The notes beneath the pieces are model-generated. The model made no database searches. It was given only the letters and a program-made list of their open reading frames with translations, and was not told the DNA's origin. 43,681 bases of DNA from Bacteroidaceae bacterium (GTDB lineage Bacteria; Bacteroidota; Bacteroidia; Bacteroidales; Bacteroidaceae): the NCBI GenBank assembly GCA_017617315.1, contig JAFZWM010000017.1, positions 1 to 43,681 on the forward strand, given 5' to 3'. Both the position numbers and the translations under genes were made by a program. The first letter of the stretch is position 1, and each line of letters starts with the position of its first letter. This document shows, one piece after another, positions 16,762-24,176 of this stretch.

Positions 16762-16769
16762 TATTTTTG
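16762..16769 (+). promoter_or_regulatory. Possible -7 box for the small hypothetical pair
   Basis: TATTTTTG, a TAnnTTTG match, 27 bases before the ATG at 16797. No clear -33 element. Confidence 0.35.
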
Positions 16770-16796
16770 CCCCGTAACAAAAAGTAAAGTAAGATT

Positions 16797-17045
16797 ATGA
16801 ATGATAAGCAAGAAAAGACAAATGTCGTATTAAACGACGCTTCGAAGAGCGAAAACAAGAAGCAAAACGGACAGCCTCTGATGAGAGGAGGTAGTGGTGG
16901 CTCGGGATGTGGCTGCTTGTTTCTTTTGGCTTTATTTGTGTTAGAAATAGTCAGATGGTTTAATAATGGATGTCCTCATCCTCTCCTTTGGGGTGTGGCT
17001 ACAATAATTTTCTTGATTTTGATTTTTATTAAGTTCTTGTCGTAA
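16797..17045 (+). CDS. Small hypothetical membrane protein
   Basis: An 82-residue protein. The N-terminal half is polar and Lys/Asn-rich (about 1-30). A Gly/Cys turn (GGSGGSGCGC) precedes a first membrane helix (about 39-53), and a second helix follows at about 63-81. No family recognised. The next ATG is 2 bases after its stop, so the two genes form an operon. Its position at the left edge of an accessory island suggests strain-specific content. Confidence 0.5.
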   Translation: MNDKQEKTNVVLNDASKSENKKQNGQPLMRGGSGGSGCGCLFLLALFVLEIVRWFNNGCPHPLLWGVATIIFLILIFIKFLS

Positions 17046-17047
17046 TA

Positions 17048-17398
17048 ATGTTTGTGATTATGAGATGTTTATATGATTTTATCAGGAGGCCTGTTGCTTG
17101 GCTGAAGGCTGCCTTCCGGACATTATCAGATAGTGCTTTGCGAAACTATTTTAAGCGTCTGAATTTGGATAAATATGAAGATATTCCTTTTGTTACAAAG
17201 GTTGAGAAAGACGGAACTGAAATGTATTTTGTTGCGGTTCTTAACGAAAGGAATTCTGAAATTTCCCATTGTCGGCTTATTTCTGCAAGTTATATAGACA
17301 CGACGTTAAGGCGTTTTTTGGGAAAGTATAAAGGTTTATGCATACCACGCAAAGTTTTAGAAGTTGCGCGAGTTCGATACAAAGGCGGAGACAATTGA
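17048..17398 (+). CDS. Hypothetical protein
   Basis: A 116-residue basic protein; translation may begin at this ATG or at the one four codons later (MRCLYDF). It contains a central DIPFVTKVEKDGTEMYFVAVLNERN strand-rich region and no recognised domain. It sits directly behind the small membrane-protein gene, so the products may work together. Its stop codon (GACAATTGA) lies inside an AATTGACAATT-type repeat that continues downstream, so the C-terminal end may be repeat-derived. Confidence 0.5.
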   Translation: MFVIMRCLYDFIRRPVAWLKAAFRTLSDSALRNYFKRLNLDKYEDIPFVTKVEKDGTEMYFVAVLNERNSEISHCRLISASYIDTTLRRFLGKYKGLCIPRKVLEVARVRYKGGDN

Positions 17399-17830
17399 TA
17401 ATTCACAATTGACAATGGGAACTTGAAAGTTGAGAATTGAAAGTTGAAAAAACTATTTAATTGACGGTTGACAATTCACAATTGAGATTTTTTTGTTGAG
17501 AGTTGAAAAAATCTATTAGGGTAGATTCAAGCAAGCTTCAACATAGTTTCAAGGTAGAGGAAAGTAAGCCGGAAGGTACGGAGTAGCAACGGGGTAGCAA
17601 CGGGGTAGGTACGGGGAAGCTACGTTCAAGCTTCGGGGAAGCAAGCCGGAAGGTTCGGGCAAGGTTCGATATGCCTATATTGATACAAGTCTGAAGGTAG
17701 CTTCTTCATTGCAATGCCCAAGCCGCATATAAGCCGTACATAAGCCACACCAGCTTATCAAGGTTGCTGATAAATAGCCACGTTGTCAAAGCAACGGATA
17801 TTATCGAATTTATCCCGAACAGGTATAGAA
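17395..17830. repeat. Repeat-rich spacer
   Basis: This is the first half of a 919-base stretch without protein genes. Positions 17395-17515 hold AATTGACAATT and GAAAGTTGA/GAATTGA short repeats in both orientations. Positions 17521-17670 hold an imperfect 11-base array (AGTAGCAACGG, GGTAGCAACGG, GGTAGGTACGG, GGAAGCTACG, then AAGCCGGAAGGTTCGG-type units). Positions 17700-17850 are unremarkable apart from AAGCCGCATATAAGCCGTAC-like short repeats. No coding potential is seen. Confidence 0.65.
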
Positions 17831-17899
17831 GTTATAGTATATTTATGGTATTTTTAACATTTTTTTAACAAATTATTAGGTGATATATGATAGATTTGT

Positions 17900-17907
17900 T
17901 ATATTTG
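17900..17907 (+). promoter_or_regulatory. -7 box of the candidate structured RNA
   Basis: TATATTTG, an exact TAnnTTTG match, 1-2 bases before the first pairing base of the RNA. A second overlapping TAGATTTG lies at 17891-17898. Confidence 0.5.
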
Positions 17908-18237
17908 CCATGTCTTGTGCTGGCTGACAGTCCGAGTGGCTGAATGTAGCGCGAGACATGTGTAAACAAAAAGGCGTACCTTACGCTTTGGTTTTGACGT
18001 TTGTGAACTTCGCAACTTCAACAGCCTGTCAAAAACAAAGCAACGGGAACGCCCCGTTGGATGTTTATATACATATCCTAAATGTGTGGGCTATGGCACA
18101 ATGTTTTTTGTGTCAGGCTTATGGGATTGTTATATACGTCAGTGTGGGGCTTTCGACGTTGCTCGTTTCGACAGGCAGGGCAATGCGAAGGCCTACAAAC
18201 GTGGAACGAGTAATAGGATTGGCTCCACGCTTTTTTT
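17908..18237 (+). ncRNA. Candidate structured RNA, about 330 nt
   Basis: No convincing ORF, but dense inverted pairing. CATGTCTTG (17909-17917) pairs with CGAGACATG (17952-17960), enclosing a loop. AAAGGCGTA/TTACGCTTT and CAACGGG/CCCCGTTG form local hairpins. GGCTTTCGACGTTGC pairs with GCAATGCGAAGGCC with one bulge. The RNA begins at a TAnnTTTG promoter and ends in an intrinsic terminator (18200-18237). It is followed 80 bases later by the dynamin-like GTPase gene, which has no clear promoter of its own. It could be a free RNA or a long attenuating leader. It does not match tmRNA, RNase P, 6S or the common riboswitches I know. Confidence 0.55.
18200..18237 (+). terminator. Intrinsic terminator of the structured RNA
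   Basis: CGTGGA / TCCACG stem followed by C and seven T residues (231-237 of the 18,000 block). Confidence 0.6.
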
Positions 18238-18265
18238 GTGCCCTTAGATGAAACAGTAATACCAG

Positions 18266-18295
18266 AAATCAGCACAATTTTTATGTACTGATTTT
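18266..18295 (+). terminator. Second hairpin with U-tract before the dynamin-like gene
   Basis: AAATCAG / CTGATTT stem followed by TTT, 23 bases before the ATG at 18318. It is either a second terminator or a leader attenuator. Confidence 0.45.
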
Positions 18296-18317
18296 TAACA
18301 AACCAAATATTGATAAT

Positions 18318-20531
18318 ATGTCAGACATTCAGCAAAAGATTGACGAAATCTTGCGTAAACGGAAGACGAACGTTGAGAAACTTCTTGAACAAGAGAAGGC
18401 AATCTCTGACCTCAAAACTTCTATTTACGAGATTAAGAAGAAAATCAAGGACGTAAAGTTGGACAATGCGGAGACGTATGTCCCACGGCTTGAAAATGCG
18501 GACAAAAAATTATCGGACGCATCTCAAAAACTCGATCACTTGAAAAACCGTTTCGACCGCGAAACGATTAACCTCGGAGTTTCCGGCGTTTCTCACGCGG
18601 GAAAGAGTACATTGTTGCAAGCCATAACTGGACTTAGCAACAATGAAATCCCCAAGGCCGAAGAAGGTACTAACTACGCAAACCCAACAACGGCAGTCCG
18701 CTCGCAAATTTACAATGGCGAAAGCCGCGCCGTGGTCAAATTCCGCACAGAAAGCGAATTCGTCAAGATGGTAAACGAGTATCTCGCTGCAATCAAGACT
18801 GTTCCACAGATTTCTGACATCAGCGATTTTGAACGACTCGACCTTTCGCAAGTGGATTTTCAGAAATTCATCGGCAACGAAAAGTACAACTACGACAGAG
18901 TTGTAAGCATCAAGGAAGCGTTCAAGTATTTCCGTCAGTATCTTGGCGGCATTCCCGTAACTATTTCCAATTTCGTCGAACTCAGGAAATTCGTGGCTTA
19001 TAGTTACGACAGTGTTGAACAGAGGCTCTATCCGGCTGTTTCGGAGGTTGAAATATATTGCCCCTTCCCAAGTCTTGACAAGGACATCAAACTTGGTTTG
19101 ATAGACTTGCCTGGTTTTGGTGAAAATTCCAACGTCGATAAGATAATGACAGATGGACTCGAAAACGACGTTGACCACGCAATTCTCATAATTCGTCCAA
19201 ACCAACAGGATGCTGGAATCCGTCAGAGGGAACTCGCAACATTCTCACGTATTGGCGAAGTTCAGGCGGGAATTTCCAAACGCAGCAATTTCCTCTCGTT
19301 CCTCATCAACAAAGACGAAAGGGAAAACGGACTTGAAAGCCTCGTAAATTCCACCAAGACAGACATCAACAAGTATTTCAACAACGGAGGCGAAAGTTTT
19401 AAGACTTTTGATTTCCCAGTTCTGAAAAACAATGTCGGCAATAGCGCAGAAGTTGAAAGGATGCTCAACGATATTCTTTCTACGCTTACCAACGTCCTTC
19501 CACAAATGGACGAGGAATTGCTTGAGAATTTCCGCAATAGGCTTGATATTTCGGATGTTAAGGCGCTGATTGATGAAATTCTGAAAAAGGTGGAAAGCAA
19601 CGCAATGGAGTCTGCCGACGAAATCAAATTCTACGACAAGGCAAAGTACATTCGCGAAGACATTGCCGCAAGCCTCAAAGAACTTCTTGAAAGCGAAAAG
19701 TATATTTGTTCTGACGAAATCGATGACACCGATTTCGCCGATTTGGTTCAAAGCATCAAATCGGAAGTGAAGCAGGAAATCAATGACACCTTGCTGTTTA
19801 CGCCTACGGCACGTTATGCTAATTGGAAAAGTTACGCTCAGAATGTGTTCAACACCAAGGGCGGTGTCGGTGGTTTGCAAGATGCAGAATGTCATAGACT
19901 TTGGATTGAAATCGTTAAGCGATACGAAAAAATCGATGATTTTTTCAATGCCAAAATGGAAGACTTCAAAAAGGACATTATGAATGCCCTAAAAAAGAAT
20001 ACGGGCAACTTGATTGATGGTGAAGGACTGCAAGCGATTGCCAATTTGAAGGCAACATTGGAGAGTGCAGGACTTGAAAATACCGTCATCTATATTGCGG
20101 TTGATTATTTGGAAGCAATTCGTCAGGATTTTAGGCAGAATGTTTATCCGTTCTTCTTGAAAGACAACGTTGATAAAATACTCATTCCCGAATCAAAACA
20201 CGGCAATGCTGTCTTCGAGCCAGCTCCTGATGGCGATGCCATCAACTCTACGCAAAGACAACTCCAAAACATTGCCACAAATGCCAACAAGAAGGTTGCC
20301 GATACAATTTTCAACTACAATGTTTTCAATTATTTCCTTCACGGGACGCTTGAAAATTTCGACGAACTGATAATCCGCAGCAGGGAAGATGACAAGGATT
20401 TCATCAAGTTTTGCAGCCGTTTACGCTCAAAACTGTACCCAAGTGAGTACGGTCAGGAGAGCGACAGTGTAAAAATGCAAGAGTTGAAAAGAATCTTGAA
20501 TAATGCAATGGGTCTAATTAACAAATTCTAA
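18318..20531 (+). CDS. Dynamin-like large GTPase
   Basis: A 737-residue protein. Residues 1-80 are predicted coiled coil. A dynamin-type GTPase domain follows: G1 GVSHAGKST (90-98), a Thr-containing switch around NPTTAV (122-127) and G3 DLPGFG (263-268). The G4 region FLINKDE keeps N-K but has E where the usual NKxD has D. The long helical C-terminal part (about 380-737) fits a dynamin stalk. No membrane helix is seen, so membrane association, if any, is peripheral. Bacterial dynamin-like proteins remodel or protect membranes, and some act in phage defence or toxin secretion. The next gene, 3 bases downstream, is another P-loop GTPase. Start chosen at the first ATG after the leader hairpins. 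Confidence 0.82.
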   Translation: MSDIQQKIDEILRKRKTNVEKLLEQEKAISDLKTSIYEIKKKIKDVKLDNAETYVPRLENADKKLSDASQKLDHLKNRFDRETINLGVSGVSHAGKSTLLQAITGLSNNEIPKAEEGTNYANPTTAVRSQIYNGESRAVVKFRTESEFVKMVNEYLAAIKTVPQISDISDFERLDLSQVDFQKFIGNEKYNYDRVVSIKEAFKYFRQYLGGIPVTISNFVELRKFVAYSYDSVEQRLYPAVSEVEIYCPFPSLDKDIKLGLIDLPGFGENSNVDKIMTDGLENDVDHAILIIRPNQQDAGIRQRELATFSRIGEVQAGISKRSNFLSFLINKDERENGLESLVNSTKTDINKYFNNGGESFKTFDFPVLKNNVGNSAEVERMLNDILSTLTNVLPQMDEELLENFRNRLDISDVKALIDEILKKVESNAMESADEIKFYDKAKYIREDIAASLKELLESEKYICSDEIDDTDFADLVQSIKSEVKQEINDTLLFTPTARYANWKSYAQNVFNTKGGVGGLQDAECHRLWIEIVKRYEKIDDFFNAKMEDFKKDIMNALKKNTGNLIDGEGLQAIANLKATLESAGLENTVIYIAVDYLEAIRQDFRQNVYPFFLKDNVDKILIPESKHGNAVFEPAPDGDAINSTQRQLQNIATNANKKVADTIFNYNVFNYFLHGTLENFDELIIRSREDDKDFIKFCSRLRSKLYPSEYGQESDSVKMQELKRILNNAMGLINKF

Positions 20532-20533
20532 GT

Positions 20534-21655
20534 ATGGAAATGGAACTAACCCCTATAAATGTTGCGATGATAGCACCAACAGGAGCAGGAAAAACTTCGC
20601 TCCTTTCTACCATCGTACAATACATCAAGGATAACCTGAATGTTGCCGATGGCTTTGGTATTAAACCTAGCAACAGAAAAGACGAAGATGTTTTGAATAC
20701 ATTCAATTCGGATCTTCGTGCCAAAATTGATGCCGAAGATTTCAAGTTCGAATCTGGTTTTTTGGCAGGAACAACAGTGTCAAGGAAGTTCGAGTTTGAA
20801 ATTACGCTAACCTCTCAGGCCGACACCGAGGTAAAACAGAAGTTCGTCATAATGGACATTCCGGGTGCTTGGCTCGAACCTGACCAACGCACTAATGTTT
20901 CGGGATGGGACGAGTTTAAGGCTCACCTCTACAACAGCCGAATCATTTGGATTCCTGTGGAAGCCACGGTGTTAATGGAAGTCAATCAGAATTCTGCAAG
21001 TGAAAAGGGAGCCTCGAGCAAAATCAGTTGTCGCGACGAAATTGAAGAACTCGTGAAAGAATGGGCGCAGTTCCGTCAGAAAGACGGCTTGCCAGCGAGT
21101 GCTAATTTCGTAATCACCAAGTGCGAGACTTATCACAGCAAGGACGATTCTAAGGGTAATATCAAAGCCAGTCAATGCAGGGATTTGTTTTCCAAGTATT
21201 ATGACGAGGCTATTGATCGGATTCGCAAAGAATGTCCGCAGGTTGAGATTTCCTATGTTCCTGTAGAAACCGTTGGCTGTGTGAAATGTATTGATAGCGA
21301 TTGGAATACTAGCGAAAAAGACAAGCCATACTTGTCGTGTGAGTATGCCGTTACAAGTCCGCATAAACGAGTAATTGCTGGAGCTGAAAGCCTTGTAAAA
21401 CCAATTTTGGACTATGCTGTGGCTCAGATTCAGGCAGAATTGAAATCCATGTCTGATAAGGCTGAAGACATCTTTAAAGAGAATGAGGACAGCACTTTTT
21501 TGAGTATTGTCAACTACGTATTGGGTGAAACGAAGCGTGCAAAAAAACAAAAGGCCGAAGTCGAAAAACTTTATCCTTGTCTTGTAAAACTTGGTACAAG
21601 GCTTGAACAACTTCGTCAGGCAGGCGATCAATATAAGTATTACAAACATTTGTAA
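20534..21655 (+). CDS. P-loop GTPase partner of the dynamin-like protein
   Basis: A 373-residue TRAFAC-like GTPase. G1 is APTGAGKTS (14-22), G3 is MDIPGAW (Asp108) and the probable G4 is ITKCE (194-198, E in place of D). A long helical C-terminus (about 290-373) looks able to oligomerise or bind a partner. It resembles the DO-GTPase type found in predicted prokaryotic conflict systems, but that assignment is tentative. It begins 3 bases after the dynamin gene, so the two are co-translated and probably interact. A second ATG two codons in is equally possible. A hairpin terminator follows. Confidence 0.72.
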   Translation: MEMELTPINVAMIAPTGAGKTSLLSTIVQYIKDNLNVADGFGIKPSNRKDEDVLNTFNSDLRAKIDAEDFKFESGFLAGTTVSRKFEFEITLTSQADTEVKQKFVIMDIPGAWLEPDQRTNVSGWDEFKAHLYNSRIIWIPVEATVLMEVNQNSASEKGASSKISCRDEIEELVKEWAQFRQKDGLPASANFVITKCETYHSKDDSKGNIKASQCRDLFSKYYDEAIDRIRKECPQVEISYVPVETVGCVKCIDSDWNTSEKDKPYLSCEYAVTSPHKRVIAGAESLVKPILDYAVAQIQAELKSMSDKAEDIFKENEDSTFLSIVNYVLGETKRAKKQKAEVEKLYPCLVKLGTRLEQLRQAGDQYKYYKHL

Positions 21656-21663
21656 TAATAACC

Positions 21664-21723
21664 GAGGTTGCCCAATTGTGAGGTGCAGACGGTTTGTCCG
21701 ACTTACATCGGGCAACCTCTTTT
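21664..21723 (+). terminator. Hairpin terminator after the GTPase pair
   Basis: Perfect 10-base stem GAGGTTGCCC / GGGCAACCTC (21664-21673, 21710-21719) with a 36-base loop and four T residues. The long loop makes it weaker and possibly leaky or regulated. Confidence 0.5.
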
Positions 21724-21763
21724 CAAAAACGGTCGTATAGTCAAAGTGAAGTGCATTATTGAT

Positions 21764-21883
21764 ATGAAACGCAACTTGCAGCAAGTGCGCAGAGTATTCG
21801 AAAATGGACTTCACCGTCTGAAGCATGAAAACGCCGGCTACTATTATTACAAAAGAATAGACCAAAAAGAAACTAAACAATGA
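21764..21883 (+). CDS. Possible small protein (39 residues)
   Basis: A short basic ORF starting MKRNLQQVRRVFENGL and ending YYYYKRIDQKETKQ. Its stop overlaps the next ATG by 4 bases (ATGA, 21880-21883), the usual sign of translational coupling. The frame is open upstream to a TTG at 21668, but that would read through the terminator hairpin. It could be a real small protein or a coupling leader for the next gene. Confidence 0.3.
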   Translation: MKRNLQQVRRVFENGLHRLKHENAGYYYYKRIDQKETKQ

Positions 21884-22710
21884 TAGAGAATATAAAACTG
21901 ATGACACGTAGCACCGCTTTGGACTACGAGTTTTTCGGTACAGATACATCAACGGCGTGGATGAGCAAATACCAAAAGTATTTTTTCGACGACACAAAAG
22001 CCAATGGGTTGACTTTGTTCGGCGAAATAGAAAACAATGAGTGGAAACTATTTGTTGGCAGAATACCGTCTTCAAATAGGGATTCATTCAAGCGCCAACT
22101 TTCGTACATTCTGAAAGCGGAAGGCACTCGCGGCAATTCTGATTCATTGAATATTGCCAAACTGGTAACGTTCATTCTCAAAAAAGATTTTGAGATGAAC
22201 ACTATCGGCGAAAAATTCAGTAACGAGTTCACAAACGATTTTATTGATAGACTTGACGACAAACGACACACTGCAGAAACGGAAAATGAAATCAATGAAA
22301 GACTTGAACGGATTTTCCAGTCCATCGACATAGAACTTCCTGAAAGTGAAAAAGAAATCAATTGTCTTAAATTCGACTACTTTTCAGCAGAGAACGCAGA
22401 TAAAATGTCGAAAGTCATTGCTTTGATTTCCGACAAAGAAACAACAATAGACGGTAAGATTATTCTGTTTGCCACAACAAGACTTCCTATAGATTCCAAA
22501 GATACCGAGACTATATTTTCAGAATCTGAAAATATTCAAGGTTTGGTTTTGACAACCAATAAGGAGTATTCCGACCCGTTGCCGATTGTTAAAAAAAAAG
22601 TGACTCCTGTAAAGAATGGGTTGTCGAAGCCTCTGAAGATTCTGATAACAATCGCGACCTTGGTTGTGATATTATTAATACTCACGAAGTTATTAACGTC
22701 CAACGACTGA
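21880..22710 (+). CDS. Tail-anchored protein of the dynamin/GTPase cluster
   Basis: A 276-residue protein of unknown family. The body is acidic and soluble. The last 27 residues hold one hydrophobic helix (ILITIATLVVILLILTKLL) and a short polar end, as in tail-anchored membrane proteins. It follows the two GTPases in the same direction, so it may recruit them to the membrane (inference). Just before the anchor an A9 run (22591-22599) offers a -1 shift into a frame that stays open for 67 codons to 22802 and would replace the anchor with a soluble tail. Which form is native cannot be decided from the sequence alone. Confidence 0.6.
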   Translation: MIENIKLMTRSTALDYEFFGTDTSTAWMSKYQKYFFDDTKANGLTLFGEIENNEWKLFVGRIPSSNRDSFKRQLSYILKAEGTRGNSDSLNIAKLVTFILKKDFEMNTIGEKFSNEFTNDFIDRLDDKRHTAETENEINERLERIFQSIDIELPESEKEINCLKFDYFSAENADKMSKVIALISDKETTIDGKIILFATTRLPIDSKDTETIFSESENIQGLVLTTNKEYSDPLPIVKKKVTPVKNGLSKPLKILITIATLVVILLILTKLLTSND

Positions 22711-22802
22711 AAAAAGAAGGTATAGAAATTTCCCACAAAATCTCCAAGGCTATAAAAAAGAAAATTGCAGAGGTAAGAGATAGCCCAAATGTAGATAAAT
22801 GA
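22599..22802 (+). other. Alternative -1-frame C-terminal extension
   Basis: Entered from the A9 run at 22591-22599, this frame reads SDSCKEWVVEASEDSDNNRD... to ...EVRDSPNVDK and stops at 22800-22802 (67 codons). Its composition is that of a soluble, charged, partly helical segment. It overlaps the anchor-coding region in another frame. Confidence 0.35.
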
Positions 22803-22835
22803 GCAGTTGTGGCGCATAATAAAAACTGATAAAAC

Positions 22836-22892
22836 TATGATGGGAAGAAGTGCTGACATATTTTCGGCATGGGCTTCCCATCATAATTTTTT
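22836..22892 (+). terminator. Intrinsic terminator
   Basis: ATGATGGGAAG / CTTCCCATCAT stem (22837-22847, 22874-22884) followed by AATTTTTT. It ends the dynamin cluster and isolates the next defence-like pair. Confidence 0.75.
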
Positions 22893-23035
22893 CTACAATT
22901 AATTTGTCGTCTTGTCTGTAATAATAAAACTACGAAAAAACACATCATTTGTGCCTGATAATTTGATTCTTGTTAAAAAACGCGCCCTAAATGGAAATTG
23001 CCGTAAAAAAATTACGGACTTAATGTTTTTTTATA

Positions 23036-23043
23036 TAGCTTTG
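23036..23043 (+). promoter_or_regulatory. Promoter -7 box for the AAA/TOPRIM pair
   Basis: TAGCTTTG, an exact TAnnTTTG match, 38 bases before the ATG at 23082. Confidence 0.5.
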
Positions 23044-23081
23044 CATTTGATAATCGGTTGTTTTGCCAAATACAAATTATT

Positions 23082-24176
23082 ATGCTCACAAACTTTGCTG
23101 TTACGAACTATCGTGGTTTTAAAGATAGAATAGAGTGGGATTTATCGTCTCCAAGCAATTATTCGTTCAATACAGATGCCATCAAGGATGGTGTAGTAAA
23201 GAATGGCATAATTTACGGACCAAATGGATCTGGCAAGTCGAATCTGTCGTTAGCTATATTTGATATTATTCTTCATCTTACTCAGAAACAAAAGAATATA
23301 CACCAGTTAGACACAATTGTCAATGTCTTTCATCCAAAAGATTTTGTATCTTTTGAATATTCATTCCGATTTGGACAAAATGTCATAGAATACAGTTATT
23401 CCAAGGGAGTGGAAGGTATCGAAAAGGAGACTCTTGTGTTAGATGGTGTGCCTTTGTTTAGGTTGGAGAATAAAGAATTGTCTGTTTCAAGCACCGATTT
23501 TCCTATGGCAGAAGATGTCAAGCTTCAACTGGCAACAAGTGGCAATAAGGTGTCTGTGCTTTCTTATATTTGGAGTGTATATCCTCTTGCTTCTGACCAT
23601 CCTTTGATGAAGTTAAAGACGTTTGTTGACGGAATGCTTTTGTTCTGGAATCATGAAGACCGTGGCTTTGCTGGTTTTGACGAGAATGTATCTACTCTTG
23701 AAGAGTATATCATTGCTAACGGTTTTGTGGAAGATTTTGCAGATTTCTTGAAATCTGTAAGTGGACAAGAGTTCAAATTCAAAGAGGCAAAAGTTGGTGA
23801 TAAGCAGTTGATTTGTGATATGGGCGATGGAGTGCCTTTTCATAAAATCAGATCTACAGGTACCAGTTCGTTGACATTGTTGTACTTTTGGACAAAGAAA
23901 CTGTCTAAGGCTTCATTCGTCATGATTGATGAATTTGACGCTTTCTATCACTATTCGTTATCGTTCAACGTATGCAAAAGGCTGTTCAACCTTCCTTGCC
24001 AATTGTTTGTTACGTCGCATAACACCTATCTGATGTCAAATGACTTGCTTCGTCCAGATTGTAATTTTATTATCAATCATAATCTGATAAAGCCGTTGAA
24101 TGCTTGTACAGACAAGGAGTTGCGATGGGGCAATAATATTGAGAAAATGTATAGAGGTAATGCGTTTGAAGTATGA
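23082..24176 (+). CDS. AAA/ABC-type ATPase of an AbiL-like defence pair
   Basis: A 364-residue ATPase of the COG1106/AAA_21 type (RecF/SMC-like head). The N-terminus (MLTNFAVTNYRGFKD) is typical. Walker A is GPNGSGKS (46-53), the serine-rich signature-like STGTSSLTLLYF lies at about 258-269, Walker B is VMIDEFD (280-286) and a His switch is SHNTYLM (about 312). Start chosen at the ATG before this N-terminus; an ATG 24 bases upstream adds only MFCQIQII. It overlaps the next gene by 4 bases, and that gene encodes a TOPRIM-like protein. The pairing resembles AbiL and related ATPase-nuclease abortive infection systems. Confidence 0.8.
   Translation: MLTNFAVTNYRGFKDRIEWDLSSPSNYSFNTDAIKDGVVKNGIIYGPNGSGKSNLSLAIFDIILHLTQKQKNIHQLDTIVNVFHPKDFVSFEYSFRFGQNVIEYSYSKGVEGIEKETLVLDGVPLFRLENKELSVSSTDFPMAEDVKLQLATSGNKVSVLSYIWSVYPLASDHPLMKLKTFVDGMLLFWNHEDRGFAGFDENVSTLEEYIIANGFVEDFADFLKSVSGQEFKFKEAKVGDKQLICDMGDGVPFHKIRSTGTSSLTLLYFWTKKLSKASFVMIDEFDAFYHYSLSFNVCKRLFNLPCQLFVTSHNTYLMSNDLLRPDCNFIINHNLIKPLNACTDKELRWGNNIEKMYRGNAFEV

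Noticed and set aside
17920-17955. tRNA-Ser/Leu-like D-arm text (GTCCGAGTGGCTGAA)
   Set aside because: No acceptor stem, anticodon arm or T-loop can be built around it. The flanks pair as part of a different hairpin.
17958-18251. 97-codon frame inside the structured RNA region
   Set aside because: It crosses several strong hairpins and the terminator, has no promoter-proximal start, and its composition is not protein-like. RNA is the simpler reading.
22591-22600. Classical dnaX-type A-AAA-AAG ribosomal slippery site
   Set aside because: The G is in the first codon position of the zero frame, so the heptamer phase is wrong. Transcriptional slippage or indel variation is more likely.
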